Positions 9,721 through 19,499 of a stretch of 64,000 nucleotides of DNA are shown in pieces; position 1 is the stretch's first letter; every line of letters starts with the position of its first letter. The translations under genes were made by a program, and so were the position numbers. Below the pieces are notes generated by a model. It was not told where the DNA came from. It was given only the letters and a program-made list of their open reading frames with translations, and searched no databases. The stretch covers positions 1 through 64,000 of the forward strand of contig JARFQU010000137.1 of NCBI GenBank assembly GCA_029287595.1, in the 5' to 3' direction. The DNA is from Halioglobus sp. (GTDB taxonomy: Bacteria; Pseudomonadota; Gammaproteobacteria; Pseudomonadales; Halieaceae).

Positions 9721-12267
9721 ATGCCTGGCTCAATCTATCCGCTTGAAGTACAGCCCCGCATTCCGGGGGAACTGGCGCGCCTGCAAGAGATGGCGAACGA
9801 TCTGGTATACAGCTGGGATCGCTCCATACGCTCTTTATTTCATCGCCTGGACCGGGAGCTATGGGAGGCCTGTGGCCACAACCCCAAAGCGTTCCTGCGC
9901 CGGGTATCCCAGCATCGTTTGGACGAGGCGATTGTTGATCGCTCCTACATGGAAGACTATCGCCGGGTGACCTCGGCCTATGACTCCTACCGGGAGAATC
10001 GCGGCAGACCGGAGCTGGCGCAGTTGTTCGATCCCGAAAAAGACCTGATCGCCTACTTTTGCCTGGAGTTCGGATTCCACGAGAGTTTTCCTATTTACTC
10101 CGGAGGCCTGGGGATACTCGCCGGGGACCATTGCAAGGCGGCCAGTGACGTGGGCCTGCCTTTTGTGGCCATTGGGCTGCTCTACGATATGGGCTACTTC
10201 ACCCAGACAATAGACGGCCATGGCCATCAGCAGGTAACCCATACCCGCTCTCATCCACACGACCTGCCGGTGGTGCCTACCCTGACCGATAATGGCCAGC
10301 ACCTGACCCTGGATATACGGTTCCCCGGCAGGATGCTGAAGGTGCGCGTGTGGACCGCCCAGGCGGGGCATATCAAGCTCTACCTGCTGGATACCAATAT
10401 CCCTGACAACTCACCTGCAGACCGCGCTATCACCCACCAGCTGTACGGCGGCGACAAGGAGATGCGCCTGCAGCAGGAGATTTTGCTGGGGGTGGGCGGC
10501 GTGCGGGCGCTGCGAGCGCTGGGCCTGCGACCCTCTGTGTGGCACATCAACGAGGGTCACGCCGCTTTCCAGATCCTGGAGCGCTGTCGCTTTCGCATGA
10601 AGGAGGGCCTGGATTTCCACAGTGCCCTGGAACTGGTCGCTGCAGGCACCGTGTTTACCACCCATACGCCGGTGCCCGCGGGTCACGACATCTTTGACCG
10701 GCAGCTGTTCAGCAAGTACTTCGCAGAAATTCCCGAGGCCATAGGCCTGAATATGGACGAGGTCTATGCGCTGGGGCTAAACGGTGGCGATGGTTTCAAT
10801 ATGACCAGCCTGGCCCTGCGCGGCTCGCGTTTTCACAACGGTGTGAGTGCCATCCACGGCCGTGTGGCCTCGGAAATGGAAGCGGGCATCTGGCCACAGA
10901 TACCCCATCGGGAAAACCCCATTACCCACGTAACCAACGGGGTGCATCTGCAGACTTTCCTGGCGCGTGAATGGGTCAGCCTGTTCGACCTGCGCTTCGA
11001 TGACTGGCGCAATGAGTTGTTGAACGAGGAGTACTGGGATCGTCTGGACGAGATTCCCGACTATCACTACTGGAGTATCCACAAAGCGCTGAAACAGCAG
11101 ATGCTGGGCAGGGTACTGCAGCTGGTGTTGCGGCAGCAGCGGCGCAACGGCATCAGCGACGCTATCATCGATCGTATGGTGCGTTTTATCGATGGCTCTG
11201 ACAGCGACGTGCTGGTCATGGGGTTTGCCCGTCGCTTTGCCACCTATAAGCGCGCGGGCATGTTGTTCGCCGACCCCCAGCGACTGGCGCGGTTGCTCAA
11301 TGACCCCGAGCGACCCGCGGTAATTATCTTTGCCGGCAAGGCCCATCCGCACGACGAGCCGGGCCGGGGCCTGATCAAGGTTATTCACGATTACTCCATG
11401 CACCCGGACTTTATTGGCAAGATTATCCTGCTGGAGGGCTATGATATGTCGCTGGCGCGCCACATGGTGACCGGCGTCGATGTCTGGTTGAATACGCCGG
11501 AATACCCGCTGGAGGCCAGCGGTACCTCGGGCCAGAAAGCCGGCCTGAACGGCGCGGTCAACCTCAGTGTCATGGACGGCTGGTGGGCCGAGGGCTATGA
11601 CGGGGATAATGGCTGGGGTATCAATCCCAGAGACGCCAGCTTTGACCACAACTACCGTAATCGCGAGGAGGGCAATGACCTGCTCAATATTATAGAGCAC
11701 GAGTTACTGCCGAAGTACTATTGCCGCGATGGCGGCGGCTATGCGCCGGACTGGGTAAAGATGTCAAAAGCATCGATGAAATCCACTATCCCGCGCTTCA
11801 ACTCCCAGCGCATGTTGATGGACTACGTGAAGAAGTTCTACTGGCCGGCCCAGCAGCAGCGGCGCAAGCTGGACGCAAACGGAGCGGAACTGGCTCGCAG
11901 CCTGTCCGCATGGAAACAGCGGGTGCGGCATGCCTGGCCGGGCGTGGCGCTCGAGTTGATGCTGCAGCCGCCGGCGCATCTTTATCACGATGATGAAATC
12001 GTTCTGCGGGTGCGGGCCAGGCTGAACGGCCTGCAGGCCCAGGACGTAAAGCTGGAGTGCCTGCTGGGACGTGAACAACCCGGCGGCGAGCTCGAGGTCA
12101 TGCAGAGCGCGGAGATTCCCGCGGCAGGTGCCGATGGCGAGTACACCGAGTTTGCCATCGGACTGAAACCGGAGATCGCTGGTCTGCAGTATTACAAGCT
12201 GCGTATGTACCCTTACAATGAGGCTATGAGTCATCCCTTTGAACTGGGCTGCATGATCTGGATATAG
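9721..12267 (+). CDS. glgP: Alpha-glucan phosphorylase (GT35, DUF3417-containing type)
   Basis: Phosphorolyses alpha-1,4-glucan to glucose-1-phosphate with pyridoxal phosphate. This is not the E. coli MalP/GlgP type. The 848-residue protein begins with a DUF3417-like region (SIYPLEVQPRIPGELARLQ), and its PLP-lysine segment reads EASGTSGQKAGLNGAVNLS in place of the classical EASGTGNMKFALNG. This places it in the AgpA/TIGR02094 branch common in thermophiles, actinobacteria and cyanobacteria. ATG 9721 is chosen because GAGGTAG precedes it and it begins the family sequence; the frame is open 14 codons further up inside glgA. Being in one operon with synthase and branching enzyme implies coordinated turnover. 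Confidence 0.93.
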   Translation: MPGSIYPLEVQPRIPGELARLQEMANDLVYSWDRSIRSLFHRLDRELWEACGHNPKAFLRRVSQHRLDEAIVDRSYMEDYRRVTSAYDSYRENRGRPELAQLFDPEKDLIAYFCLEFGFHESFPIYSGGLGILAGDHCKAASDVGLPFVAIGLLYDMGYFTQTIDGHGHQQVTHTRSHPHDLPVVPTLTDNGQHLTLDIRFPGRMLKVRVWTAQAGHIKLYLLDTNIPDNSPADRAITHQLYGGDKEMRLQQEILLGVGGVRALRALGLRPSVWHINEGHAAFQILERCRFRMKEGLDFHSALELVAAGTVFTTHTPVPAGHDIFDRQLFSKYFAEIPEAIGLNMDEVYALGLNGGDGFNMTSLALRGSRFHNGVSAIHGRVASEMEAGIWPQIPHRENPITHVTNGVHLQTFLAREWVSLFDLRFDDWRNELLNEEYWDRLDEIPDYHYWSIHKALKQQMLGRVLQLVLRQQRRNGISDAIIDRMVRFIDGSDSDVLVMGFARRFATYKRAGMLFADPQRLARLLNDPERPAVIIFAGKAHPHDEPGRGLIKVIHDYSMHPDFIGKIILLEGYDMSLARHMVTGVDVWLNTPEYPLEASGTSGQKAGLNGAVNLSVMDGWWAEGYDGDNGWGINPRDASFDHNYRNREEGNDLLNIIEHELLPKYYCRDGGGYAPDWVKMSKASMKSTIPRFNSQRMLMDYVKKFYWPAQQQRRKLDANGAELARSLSAWKQRVRHAWPGVALELMLQPPAHLYHDDEIVLRVRARLNGLQAQDVKLECLLGREQPGGELEVMQSAEIPAAGADGEYTEFAIGLKPEIAGLQYYKLRMYPYNEAMSHPFELGCMIWI

Positions 12268-12348
12268 GTGGCCGCAACCGGCTTGGCCAAATTCTCAGGG
12301 TGTGCATCACGCTTTGGGGCGTGAGCTCATCCCGAGACTGGCAATGAT

Positions 12349-13170
12349 ATGGATCTGATCGTATTTGACCTCGATGGCACCCTGCTGAACAAGCGCTCCA
12401 GGGTGTCAACTCATACCCGTGAGACCTTGCTGCGACTGCAGCGGCGGGGTATTGCCTACACCGTCGCCACTGGCCGTACCCTGCACGCTGCAAGGGACCT
12501 GTTGGCGGGCCACGGCTTTGACCTGCCGCATATCTACAAGAACGGGGTGATGATCTGGCGGCCACAGGACGACCGTTACAGCCACAGCAACCTGCTCACC
12601 AATCACGAGATCTGCAGCGTTATTGAGGCGTTTTCGGCACAGTCCGTGACGCCATTCATTTTTACTGTTGAGCCGGGTAACCACCACGCGGTCTATCATC
12701 CACCGCTGCAGACCAAGGCAGAGCATCAGCTGGCGCAGGTGTTCCAACAGGAGCGCGGCCTGGCATTGCTGGATGTTGCGCAGCTTCCCGCGGAGGCGGA
12801 CATCACCAACATCTCCGCTTTGGGGCAGCGCGAGGCCATCGAAGCCGTGGAATGCATGGTGCGTGATGAGGAGCACCTGGTGGCCTATGCGGGGGTCGCC
12901 AGCGAGGGCGATAAGCTGCACTGGGTGGATATTCACCACAGTGCGGCCAGCAAGGGCGATGCGGTGGCCCAACTGAAGAGCGACCTGGGTGTAAGCCGCG
13001 TCATCTGTTTTGGTGACGGTGATAACGACCTCAGCATGTTTGCCCTGGCAGATGAAAGTTATGCACCCAGCAACGCCAGGGACGACGTCAAGGCGGCAGC
13101 CACAGCAGTGATAGGCCACCACGACGAAGACGGCATCTCCCACTTCCTGCGCCAGCGTTTCTCCCTTTGA
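12349..13170 (+). CDS. Cof-type HAD-IIB hydrolase
   Basis: Haloacid-dehalogenase superfamily phosphatase, 273 residues, cytoplasmic. Motif I DLDGTLL is at residues 7-13, motif II is in VATGRT, and motifs III/IV are a conserved Lys followed by GDGDNDLSMF. The large cap between motifs marks subclass IIB (Cof/YbhA/sugar-phosphatase type). It lies 81 bases downstream of the phosphorylase and may be co-transcribed with it, suggesting a sugar-phosphate substrate; that is inference. Members of this group are promiscuous and the substrate cannot be read off. Confidence 0.88.
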   Translation: MDLIVFDLDGTLLNKRSRVSTHTRETLLRLQRRGIAYTVATGRTLHAARDLLAGHGFDLPHIYKNGVMIWRPQDDRYSHSNLLTNHEICSVIEAFSAQSVTPFIFTVEPGNHHAVYHPPLQTKAEHQLAQVFQQERGLALLDVAQLPAEADITNISALGQREAIEAVECMVRDEEHLVAYAGVASEGDKLHWVDIHHSAASKGDAVAQLKSDLGVSRVICFGDGDNDLSMFALADESYAPSNARDDVKAAATAVIGHHDEDGISHFLRQRFSL

Positions 13171-13254
13171 GCAGGCCTGATAAACGCCTGGACTATTTTT
13201 GAGACATTTTCACAGGGGCTTCACCCGGCTTTGATTGTGTCTATAATGAGGACT

Positions 13255-13608
13255 ATGAAACAGACCAGGCATCTTTTCGTCATGCTGTTGCTGCTGGCCT
13301 ACACCGGCCAGTCGCTGGTGGCTGTGGGCGCGCCCTGTTTCATGATGTCTTCATCCTCCCAGGACAGTGCTGTCGACATGGTGGGTATGGATCACTCCGG
13401 CCACGACATGTCTGGCCAGGCAGCTGATAGCGGTTGCTGTGACGGTGGCGGCTTCTGTTCCATGAGCGAATGCCAATCCGCAGTGGCCGTGCCCTTGTTC
13501 GTGCCGCCCTGGGACGTGGCACATCCCATTTCTTTTATCGGCGCGCAGATCGCCTCCGCGCCCATTCTCCAGAGTAGTTCTCTCTACCGTCCACCCATTT
13601 TCGCCTGA
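13255..13608 (+). CDS. CopL-like metal-rich small periplasmic protein
   Basis: A 117-residue protein with an N-terminal signal peptide (hydrophobic LFVMLLLLAYTGQSLVAVGA) followed by a Met/His/Asp/Cys-rich centre (MDHSGHDMSG, CCDGGGFC, SMSEC). This composition resembles CopL-type metal-binding regulatory proteins, which sit before copper-resistance operons. It precedes the cusCBA-like genes by 132 bases. The start is uncertain: ATG 13255 and ATG 13246 are both possible. A perfect TATAAT at 13242-13247 is only 7 bases before ATG 13255, so the message could be nearly leaderless if that hexamer is the -10. It probably binds copper or silver in the periplasm; not proven by any catalytic motif. Confidence 0.7.
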   Translation: MKQTRHLFVMLLLLAYTGQSLVAVGAPCFMMSSSSQDSAVDMVGMDHSGHDMSGQAADSGCCDGGGFCSMSECQSAVAVPLFVPPWDVAHPISFIGAQIASAPILQSSSLYRPPIFA

Positions 13609-13740
13609 CACAGGATAGTTGCGCCTGGCGTCTGCGTTCCCCGATGGACTTTACGCCTTGCGACACTAGTGTTTTTGCGCGCCACCGAAAATTTCCCCTG
13701 GTTGCGCAAGCGGTGTGAATTGGAGAGAGGACTGGCAATC

Positions 13741-15111
13741 ATGTCATTGTCTGTACGTTGTAGAGTTAAGCGGTGCCTGTTGCTGGGTGCCTTGTGGGTG
13801 TACGCCTGGCCGTCACAGGCCGCCCTGACCCTGGATGAGGCGGTGGCTATAGCCCGGGACAACGACCCCTGGCTGCTGGGCAGTGAATACCGCGAGTCTG
13901 CATTGAAGGCGCAGAGCACCGCCGCGGGAACCCTGCCGGATCCGGTAGTGAACGTGGGTTTTGTCAATGTACCTACCGACAGCTGGGACTTTGATCAGGA
14001 GAACATGACCCAGTTCAAGGTAGGGGTAATGCAGCAGTTTCCCCGGGGAGATACCCGCGCGCTCAGCCGTCAGCGTCTGGCCCTGCTGGGTTCCCAGTAT
14101 CCGCACCAGCGAGATGAGCGTCGCGCGAAAGTGACCGCCAATATCACGCAGCTGTGGTTGGAGGCCTATCGGGCCCAGGAATCAATCCGCCTCATTGAGC
14201 TGGATCGCGAGCTTTTCGAACACCTGGTGGATGTGGCGCAGTCGAGTTACTCCTCGGCACTGGGTCGCACGCGACAACAGGACCTGGTGCGCGCCCAATT
14301 AGAGCTGACCCGCCTGGAAGACCGTTTGGCTGTGCTGCAGGAACGGCGTGCGGTAGCGCGCGCCAGACTGGGAGAATGGCTGCTGCTTGCGCCTGCGGCA
14401 GAGAGTTCGATGGACCCTGTCTGGAATGAGGGCGAGCGGTACGACCAGGAGCTTGCTCCCACTCTGCCGCAACTGGAGCTGTTGCAGCCGCAACTCTACA
14501 GTGGCAGCGACGAGGTGCCGGCGCCGGTACTCGCCCGTCACCTGCAGCGGCATCCGGCCATACTCAGTATCGAGCGCAGGATCGATGCCAGTAGGACTGA
14601 CATCGAACTGGCTGAGCAGAAATACCGGCCCCAATTCAGTGTCAATGCCGCCTACGGCTACCGTGAGGACGACCCCATGGGCAATGACCGTGCGGACTTT
14701 TTCTCCGTGGGGGTGGCTTTCGATCTGCCACTGTTTACCTCCAAACGACAGGATCAGCAGGTGCAGTCTGCAATTGCCGATTCCGAGGCGCTGCGCACCG
14801 AAAAATGGCTCGCGCTGCGCAATATGATGGCCGCGTTTGCAACCCAGCGCTCCCGGCTGCAGCGACTGGAGCAGCGCCGTGAGCTGTATCGCTCCCGTCT
14901 GCTGCAGGAGATGCAGGAGCAGGCGGAGGCATCGCTCACCGCCTATACCCGCGATGACGGTGACTTCTCCGAGGTGGTGCGCGCGCGTATCGACGAATTG
15001 AATGCCCGGGTGGAAGCCCTGGATATCGAAGTGGACCGGCTGCAGGTCATCAGTCAATTGAATTATTTTTTTGCGGGCCAGCTCGCTGGTGCCGGGGGGG
15101 GTGAATCGTGA
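13741..15111 (+). CDS. cusC: CusC/CzcC-like outer membrane efflux protein (TolC family)
   Basis: Trimeric outer-membrane channel of a heavy-metal RND tripartite pump. 456 residues with a signal peptide (VKRCLLLGALWVYAWPSQA) and no lipobox cysteine at the cleavage site. Two OEP repeats of long amphipathic helices follow (e.g. LTLDEAVAIARDNDPWL near the mature N terminus and the Arg/Glu-rich 320-440 region). ATG 13741 is preceded by a GGAGAGAGG ribosome site, better than upstream in-frame starts. Its stop overlaps the next gene's GTG by 4 bases (GTGA). Confidence 0.88.
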   Translation: MSLSVRCRVKRCLLLGALWVYAWPSQAALTLDEAVAIARDNDPWLLGSEYRESALKAQSTAAGTLPDPVVNVGFVNVPTDSWDFDQENMTQFKVGVMQQFPRGDTRALSRQRLALLGSQYPHQRDERRAKVTANITQLWLEAYRAQESIRLIELDRELFEHLVDVAQSSYSSALGRTRQQDLVRAQLELTRLEDRLAVLQERRAVARARLGEWLLLAPAAESSMDPVWNEGERYDQELAPTLPQLELLQPQLYSGSDEVPAPVLARHLQRHPAILSIERRIDASRTDIELAEQKYRPQFSVNAAYGYREDDPMGNDRADFFSVGVAFDLPLFTSKRQDQQVQSAIADSEALRTEKWLALRNMMAAFATQRSRLQRLEQRRELYRSRLLQEMQEQAEASLTAYTRDDGDFSEVVRARIDELNARVEALDIEVDRLQVISQLNYFFAGQLAGAGGGES

Positions 15112-16361
15112 AACAGAGGATAACGCTGGTCCTGGTTCTGCTTGCGGGGTTGCTGCTGGGAGCCCTGCTCAACAATTACTACAGCACCGGCGAGCAGTCG
15201 CAGGCACAGCAGTCTGCCACTGACGCTGATGAGCCTCTGTATTGGGTGGCGCCCATGGATGCCAATTACCGTCGCGACAAGCCGGGCAAATCTCCCATGG
15301 GCATGGACCTGGTGCCGGTCTATGCGCAGCCTGCGGGGACTGTGGAGATTTCCCCGGAGGTGGTGAACAACCTCGGTGTGCGCACGGCGCCGGTTGCTCC
15401 GGGCACCTTGCGCACGCGCATCAGCACCGTGGGCTATGTGCAGTACGACGAAGACCGACTGGTTCACGTGCATCCCCGGGTGGAAGGCTGGATTGAAAAA
15501 TTATATGTCAAGGCGGCGGGTGACCCGGTAGAGCAGGGTGAGCCGCTGTATGAGCTGTATTCACCGCAACTGGTGAATGCCCAGGAAGAGTTGCTGCTGG
15601 CGCTGAAGCGCAATAGCGAGAGACTGGTCGATGCGGCCAGGGACCGCTTGCTGGCCCTGCAGTTGACCCCGGAGTTTATCGCATCACTGGAGCGCGAGCG
15701 CGAGGTGCGACAGACGGTCACCTTTCGTGCCTCCCACAGCGGGGTGATCGACAACCTGAATATACGCGAAGGCTTTTACGTAAAGCCGGGAACCACCTTG
15801 ATGTCGGTGGGCGCCCTGGATGATGTCTGGGTGGAGGCGGAGGTGTTTGAGCGCCAGGCCGCGCTGGTGCAGGTGGGGCAGCCGGTAACCATGACCCTGG
15901 ATTACGCGCCCGGGCGCAACTGGCGCGGCCAGGTGGATTACGTTTATCCGTCGCTGGATGAAAAAAACCGCACCTTGCGGGTACGCCTGCGTTTTGCCAA
16001 TGACGACCGGACCCTGAAGCCCAACATGTTCGCCCAGGTGGTTATCGAGGTGGCGCGGCAGGATGATGTTCTGGTCGTGCCGCGAGAAGCATTGATTCGC
16101 ACCGGCGAACAGGATCGCGTGGTGCTGGCGCTGGGCGAGGGGCGCTTCAAGTCGGTGGCCGTGGCCCCCGGGCGTATGGATGACAATGCAGTGGAAATCC
16201 TGCGGGGTCTGGAGCCGGGCGATACCGTGGTGGTCTCCGCCCAGTTCCTGCTGGACTCGGAATCAAGCAGGTCCTCGGACTTCAAGCGCATGCATCATGA
16301 GGTGAAAGCAGATGTCCACGCTGGTCACCAGGGGCACCACATGGGAGCCGCACATGATTGA
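15108..16361 (+). CDS. cusB: CusB-like periplasmic adaptor of metal RND pump
   Basis: Membrane-fusion protein linking CusA to the outer-membrane channel. 417 residues, starting with GTG overlapped by the cusC stop. After the N-terminal membrane anchor comes a heavy-metal-binding segment (YWVAPMDANYRRDKPGKSP then MGMDLVPVY), as in CusB-type adaptors, with Met residues suited to Cu(I)/Ag(I). A lipoyl-like barrel follows (VHPRVEGWIEKLYV, SHSGVIDNLNIREGFYVKPG). The C terminus is a His-rich tail (HAGHQGHHMGAAHD) that may bind metal. Its end overlaps the cusA start by 8 bases. Confidence 0.9.
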   Translation: MKQRITLVLVLLAGLLLGALLNNYYSTGEQSQAQQSATDADEPLYWVAPMDANYRRDKPGKSPMGMDLVPVYAQPAGTVEISPEVVNNLGVRTAPVAPGTLRTRISTVGYVQYDEDRLVHVHPRVEGWIEKLYVKAAGDPVEQGEPLYELYSPQLVNAQEELLLALKRNSERLVDAARDRLLALQLTPEFIASLEREREVRQTVTFRASHSGVIDNLNIREGFYVKPGTTLMSVGALDDVWVEAEVFERQAALVQVGQPVTMTLDYAPGRNWRGQVDYVYPSLDEKNRTLRVRLRFANDDRTLKPNMFAQVVIEVARQDDVLVVPREALIRTGEQDRVVLALGEGRFKSVAVAPGRMDDNAVEILRGLEPGDTVVVSAQFLLDSESSRSSDFKRMHHEVKADVHAGHQGHHMGAAHD

Positions 16362-19300
16362 GGCGATTATCCGTTGGTCCCTGGGCAACCGCTTTTTCGT
16401 GCTGCTAGCCACGCTGATCCTGGTGAGCATGGGTCTCTTTGCGGTGAAAAACACCCCGGTGGATGCGATTCCCGACCTGTCGGATATACAGGTGATTATC
16501 AAGACCAGCTACCCAGGGCAGGCTCCCCAGGTCGTTGAGGACCAGGTCACCTACCCCCTGACCACCGCCATGCTGTCGGTGCCCGGCGCCCAGACCGTGC
16601 GCGGATTTTCTTTCTTCGGGGATTCCTATGTCTACGTCATCTTCGACGAAGGCACTGACCTTTACTGGGCGCGCACCCGGGTACTGGAGTACCTCAGCCA
16701 GGTGGCGCCCTCATTGCCGTCGTCGGCGCGACCGCAACTGGGACCGGATGCTACCGGGGTGGGCTGGGTCTATATCTACGCCCTGGTCGATCGCACCGGC
16801 CGCCACGACATCAGCCAGCTGCGCAGCTTGCAGGACTGGTTCCTGAAGTACGAGTTGCAGAGTGTGGCCGGAGTTTCAGAAGTGGCCGCGGTAGGCGGGA
16901 TGGTGAAGCAGTACCAGGTCACGGTGAATCCCGACAAGCTGCGCGCTTTTGATATTCCACTGTCCCACGTGCAAACGGCCATTCGCCGTGGCAACCAGGA
17001 AATTGGCGCGTCGGTGGTGGAGATGGCAGAGGCCGAGTATATGGTGCGCGCCACCGGTTACCTGCAGAGTGAGGAGGATATCGGCAGTATCCCACTGGGG
17101 GTCAACAGTAATGGCGCGCCGCTGCGTTTGCGCGACGTGGCGGATATTGGCCTGGGGCCGCAGATGCGGCGCGGCATTGCCGAACTGGACGGGGAGGGCG
17201 AAACGGTGGGCGGTATCGTGGTGATGCGTTTCGGCGAGAACGCGCAGCAGACCATCGAAGCCGTGAAGATACGGCTGGAGCAGCTGCGGCAGAGCCTGCC
17301 CGAGGGTGTGGAGGTGGTCACCGTGTATGACCGCTCCGGCCTGATTGAGAGCGCGGTGCGCAACCTGTGGCAAAAGCTCGGCGAGGAATTACTGCTGGTG
17401 GCCCTGGTTTGCATGGTATTCCTGTTTCATGTGCGCTCCTCCCTGGTGGCGGTAATCAGCCTGCCGGTGGGTATTCTCACCGCTTTTGCGGTGATGTACT
17501 GGCAGGGCCTGAACGCCAACATCATGTCCCTGGGGGGCATTGCGATCGCCGTCGGCGCGATGATCGACGGCGCTATCGTGCTTATCGAGAACATGCACAA
17601 ACATATGGAGCGCACACCGCTGACATCACAGAACCGCTGGCAAGTGGTGGCGGACGCCGCCAGCGAGGTGGGGCCGGCCCTGTTTTTCAGCCTGCTGATC
17701 ATTACGGTCAGTTTTGTCCCGGTGTTTACCCTGGAGGCCCAGGAGGGGCGCATGTTTTCTCCCCTGGCCTATACCAAGACCTACGCCATGGCGGCCGCCG
17801 CCGGCCTGGCGATCACCCTGGTGCCGGTGCTGATGGGCTATTTTATCCGGGGCAAGGTGTTGCCGGAGCAGCGTAACCCGGTCAATCGTCTGCTGACGCG
17901 GGCCTACCTGCCGGCACTGGCCGCGGTGTTGCGTTATCCGAAAATCACTTTAGCGGTGTCGCTGTTGGTATTGCTCAGCGCCTGGTGGCCGTTGCAGCGT
18001 ATCGGCAGTGAGTTTATCCCGCCGCTGGACGAGGGCGACCTGATGTACATGCCTACCACCTATCCCGGCATCTCGATTGGCAAGGCGCGGGAGCTGTTGC
18101 AGCAAACCGACAAGCTGATCAGCACCGTGCCGGAAGTGGCCACGGTATTTGGCAAGATCGGTCGCGCAGAAACGGCGACGGACCCCGCGCCACTGACCAT
18201 GATAGAGACCTTTATTCAATTAAAGCCCCGGGATGAGTGGCGCGAGGGCGTCACCACCGCGAGCCTGAAGCGGGAGTTGGACGCACTGGTTAAGCTGCCG
18301 GGACTGACCAACGCCTGGGTGATGCCGATCAAGACCCGCATAGACATGCTGGCTACGGGGATCAAGACGCCGGTGGGTATCAAGGTGGCGGGCCCGGAGC
18401 TGGCTGGCATCCAGGAGGTGGGCCGGCAATTGGAGACCATTCTGGCAGCGGTCCCTGGCACCGCCTCGGTTTATTCGGAACGTGTGGCCGGTGGGCGTTA
18501 TATCCGGGTGGATATCCAGCGCGAGCGCGCCGCGCGCTTCGGTCTCAACATTGCCGATGTACAGCAGGTGGTGGCCACCGCGATTGGCGGAGTGAATATT
18601 ACCCAGACGGTGGAAGGCCTGGAGCGCTATCCCGTCAATATACGCTACCCGCAGTCTTACCGTGATTCGCCGGAGCAGTTGGCACTGCTGCCTATCGTGA
18701 CACCTGCGGGACAGCGTATTGCCCTGGGGGATGTGGCGAGCGTAACCATCGAGGACGGCCCGACGGGAATCAAAAGTGAGAACGCCCGTATCAATGGCTG
18801 GACCTTTGTCGATATCGAGGGGGTGGACGTGGGCAGTTATGTAGAGGCTGCGCAGGCGCGGGTGCAGCAGCAGCTGCGCCTGCCGCCGGGATACTCCATC
18901 GTATGGTCCGGACAATACGAATACATGGAGCGCGCCAAAGCCCGCCTGAAGTACGTGGTGCCCCTGACCCTGGCCATTATCGTGGTGCTGTTGTACATGA
19001 ATTTTCGCAATGCCTCCCATGTGCTGATGCTGATGGGGGCGCTGCCCCTGGCGCTGGTGGGCAGTGTCTGGCTGATGTACTGGATGGACTTCAGTTTTTC
19101 CATCGCGGTGGGGGTGGGTTGTATCGCCCTGGCGGGGGTGGCGGTGGAGACCGGCGTCATCATGCTGGTGTACCTGGACCAGGCCTGGCAGCGCCTGCTG
19201 GCAGCATCTGACACCCCCGGGGAAGCGGAGCTTGACGAGGCTGTGCTGCAGGGCGCAGGACTGCGTGTGCGACCGGTACTAATGACCGCGTCTGCCACGA

Positions 19301-19476
19301 TTATCGGCCTGTTGCCCATTCTGCTCGGATCGGGTTCCGGCTCTGAAGTCATGAGCCGGCTGGCGGCCCCCATGGTGGGGGGCATGATCAGCTCGGTGAT
19401 CCTGACCCTGTTTGTGCTGCCGGTGATCTACCTGTTGTGGCGCCGGTACCAGCTGTCGCGGCTGCGCGGCGAGTAG
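16354..19476 (+). CDS. cusA: CusA-type Cu(I)/Ag(I) RND efflux permease
   Basis: Inner-membrane proton-driven pump of the HME-RND class, 1040 residues with 12 predicted membrane helices and two periplasmic loops. The three methionines that bind Cu(I)/Ag(I) in E. coli CusA (M573, M623, M672) align with M566 (LMYMPTT), M616 (LTMIETF) and M665 (RIDMLATG), each offset by exactly seven residues. That favours monovalent copper or silver over the divalent CzcA class. ATG 16354 overlaps cusB by 8 bases; an upstream in-frame ATG inside cusB adds a non-homologous tail. No adjacent CusRS or CueR regulator is in view, and no CusF. Confidence 0.95.
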   Translation: MIEAIIRWSLGNRFFVLLATLILVSMGLFAVKNTPVDAIPDLSDIQVIIKTSYPGQAPQVVEDQVTYPLTTAMLSVPGAQTVRGFSFFGDSYVYVIFDEGTDLYWARTRVLEYLSQVAPSLPSSARPQLGPDATGVGWVYIYALVDRTGRHDISQLRSLQDWFLKYELQSVAGVSEVAAVGGMVKQYQVTVNPDKLRAFDIPLSHVQTAIRRGNQEIGASVVEMAEAEYMVRATGYLQSEEDIGSIPLGVNSNGAPLRLRDVADIGLGPQMRRGIAELDGEGETVGGIVVMRFGENAQQTIEAVKIRLEQLRQSLPEGVEVVTVYDRSGLIESAVRNLWQKLGEELLLVALVCMVFLFHVRSSLVAVISLPVGILTAFAVMYWQGLNANIMSLGGIAIAVGAMIDGAIVLIENMHKHMERTPLTSQNRWQVVADAASEVGPALFFSLLIITVSFVPVFTLEAQEGRMFSPLAYTKTYAMAAAAGLAITLVPVLMGYFIRGKVLPEQRNPVNRLLTRAYLPALAAVLRYPKITLAVSLLVLLSAWWPLQRIGSEFIPPLDEGDLMYMPTTYPGISIGKARELLQQTDKLISTVPEVATVFGKIGRAETATDPAPLTMIETFIQLKPRDEWREGVTTASLKRELDALVKLPGLTNAWVMPIKTRIDMLATGIKTPVGIKVAGPELAGIQEVGRQLETILAAVPGTASVYSERVAGGRYIRVDIQRERAARFGLNIADVQQVVATAIGGVNITQTVEGLERYPVNIRYPQSYRDSPEQLALLPIVTPAGQRIALGDVASVTIEDGPTGIKSENARINGWTFVDIEGVDVGSYVEAAQARVQQQLRLPPGYSIVWSGQYEYMERAKARLKYVVPLTLAIIVVLLYMNFRNASHVLMLMGALPLALVGSVWLMYWMDFSFSIAVGVGCIALAGVAVETGVIMLVYLDQAWQRLLAASDTPGEAELDEAVLQGAGLRVRPVLMTASATIIGLLPILLGSGSGSEVMSRLAAPMVGGMISSVILTLFVLPVIYLLWRRYQLSRLRGE

Positions 19477-19499
19477 CAGGTGAGCTGAACGCCCCATCA

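Noticed and set aside
10777-11700. Long open frame of 307 codons on the minus strand inside the phosphorylase
   Set aside because: It is fully antisense to glgP, with no family motif and no ribosome site. Long antisense frames are common in GC-rich coding DNA.
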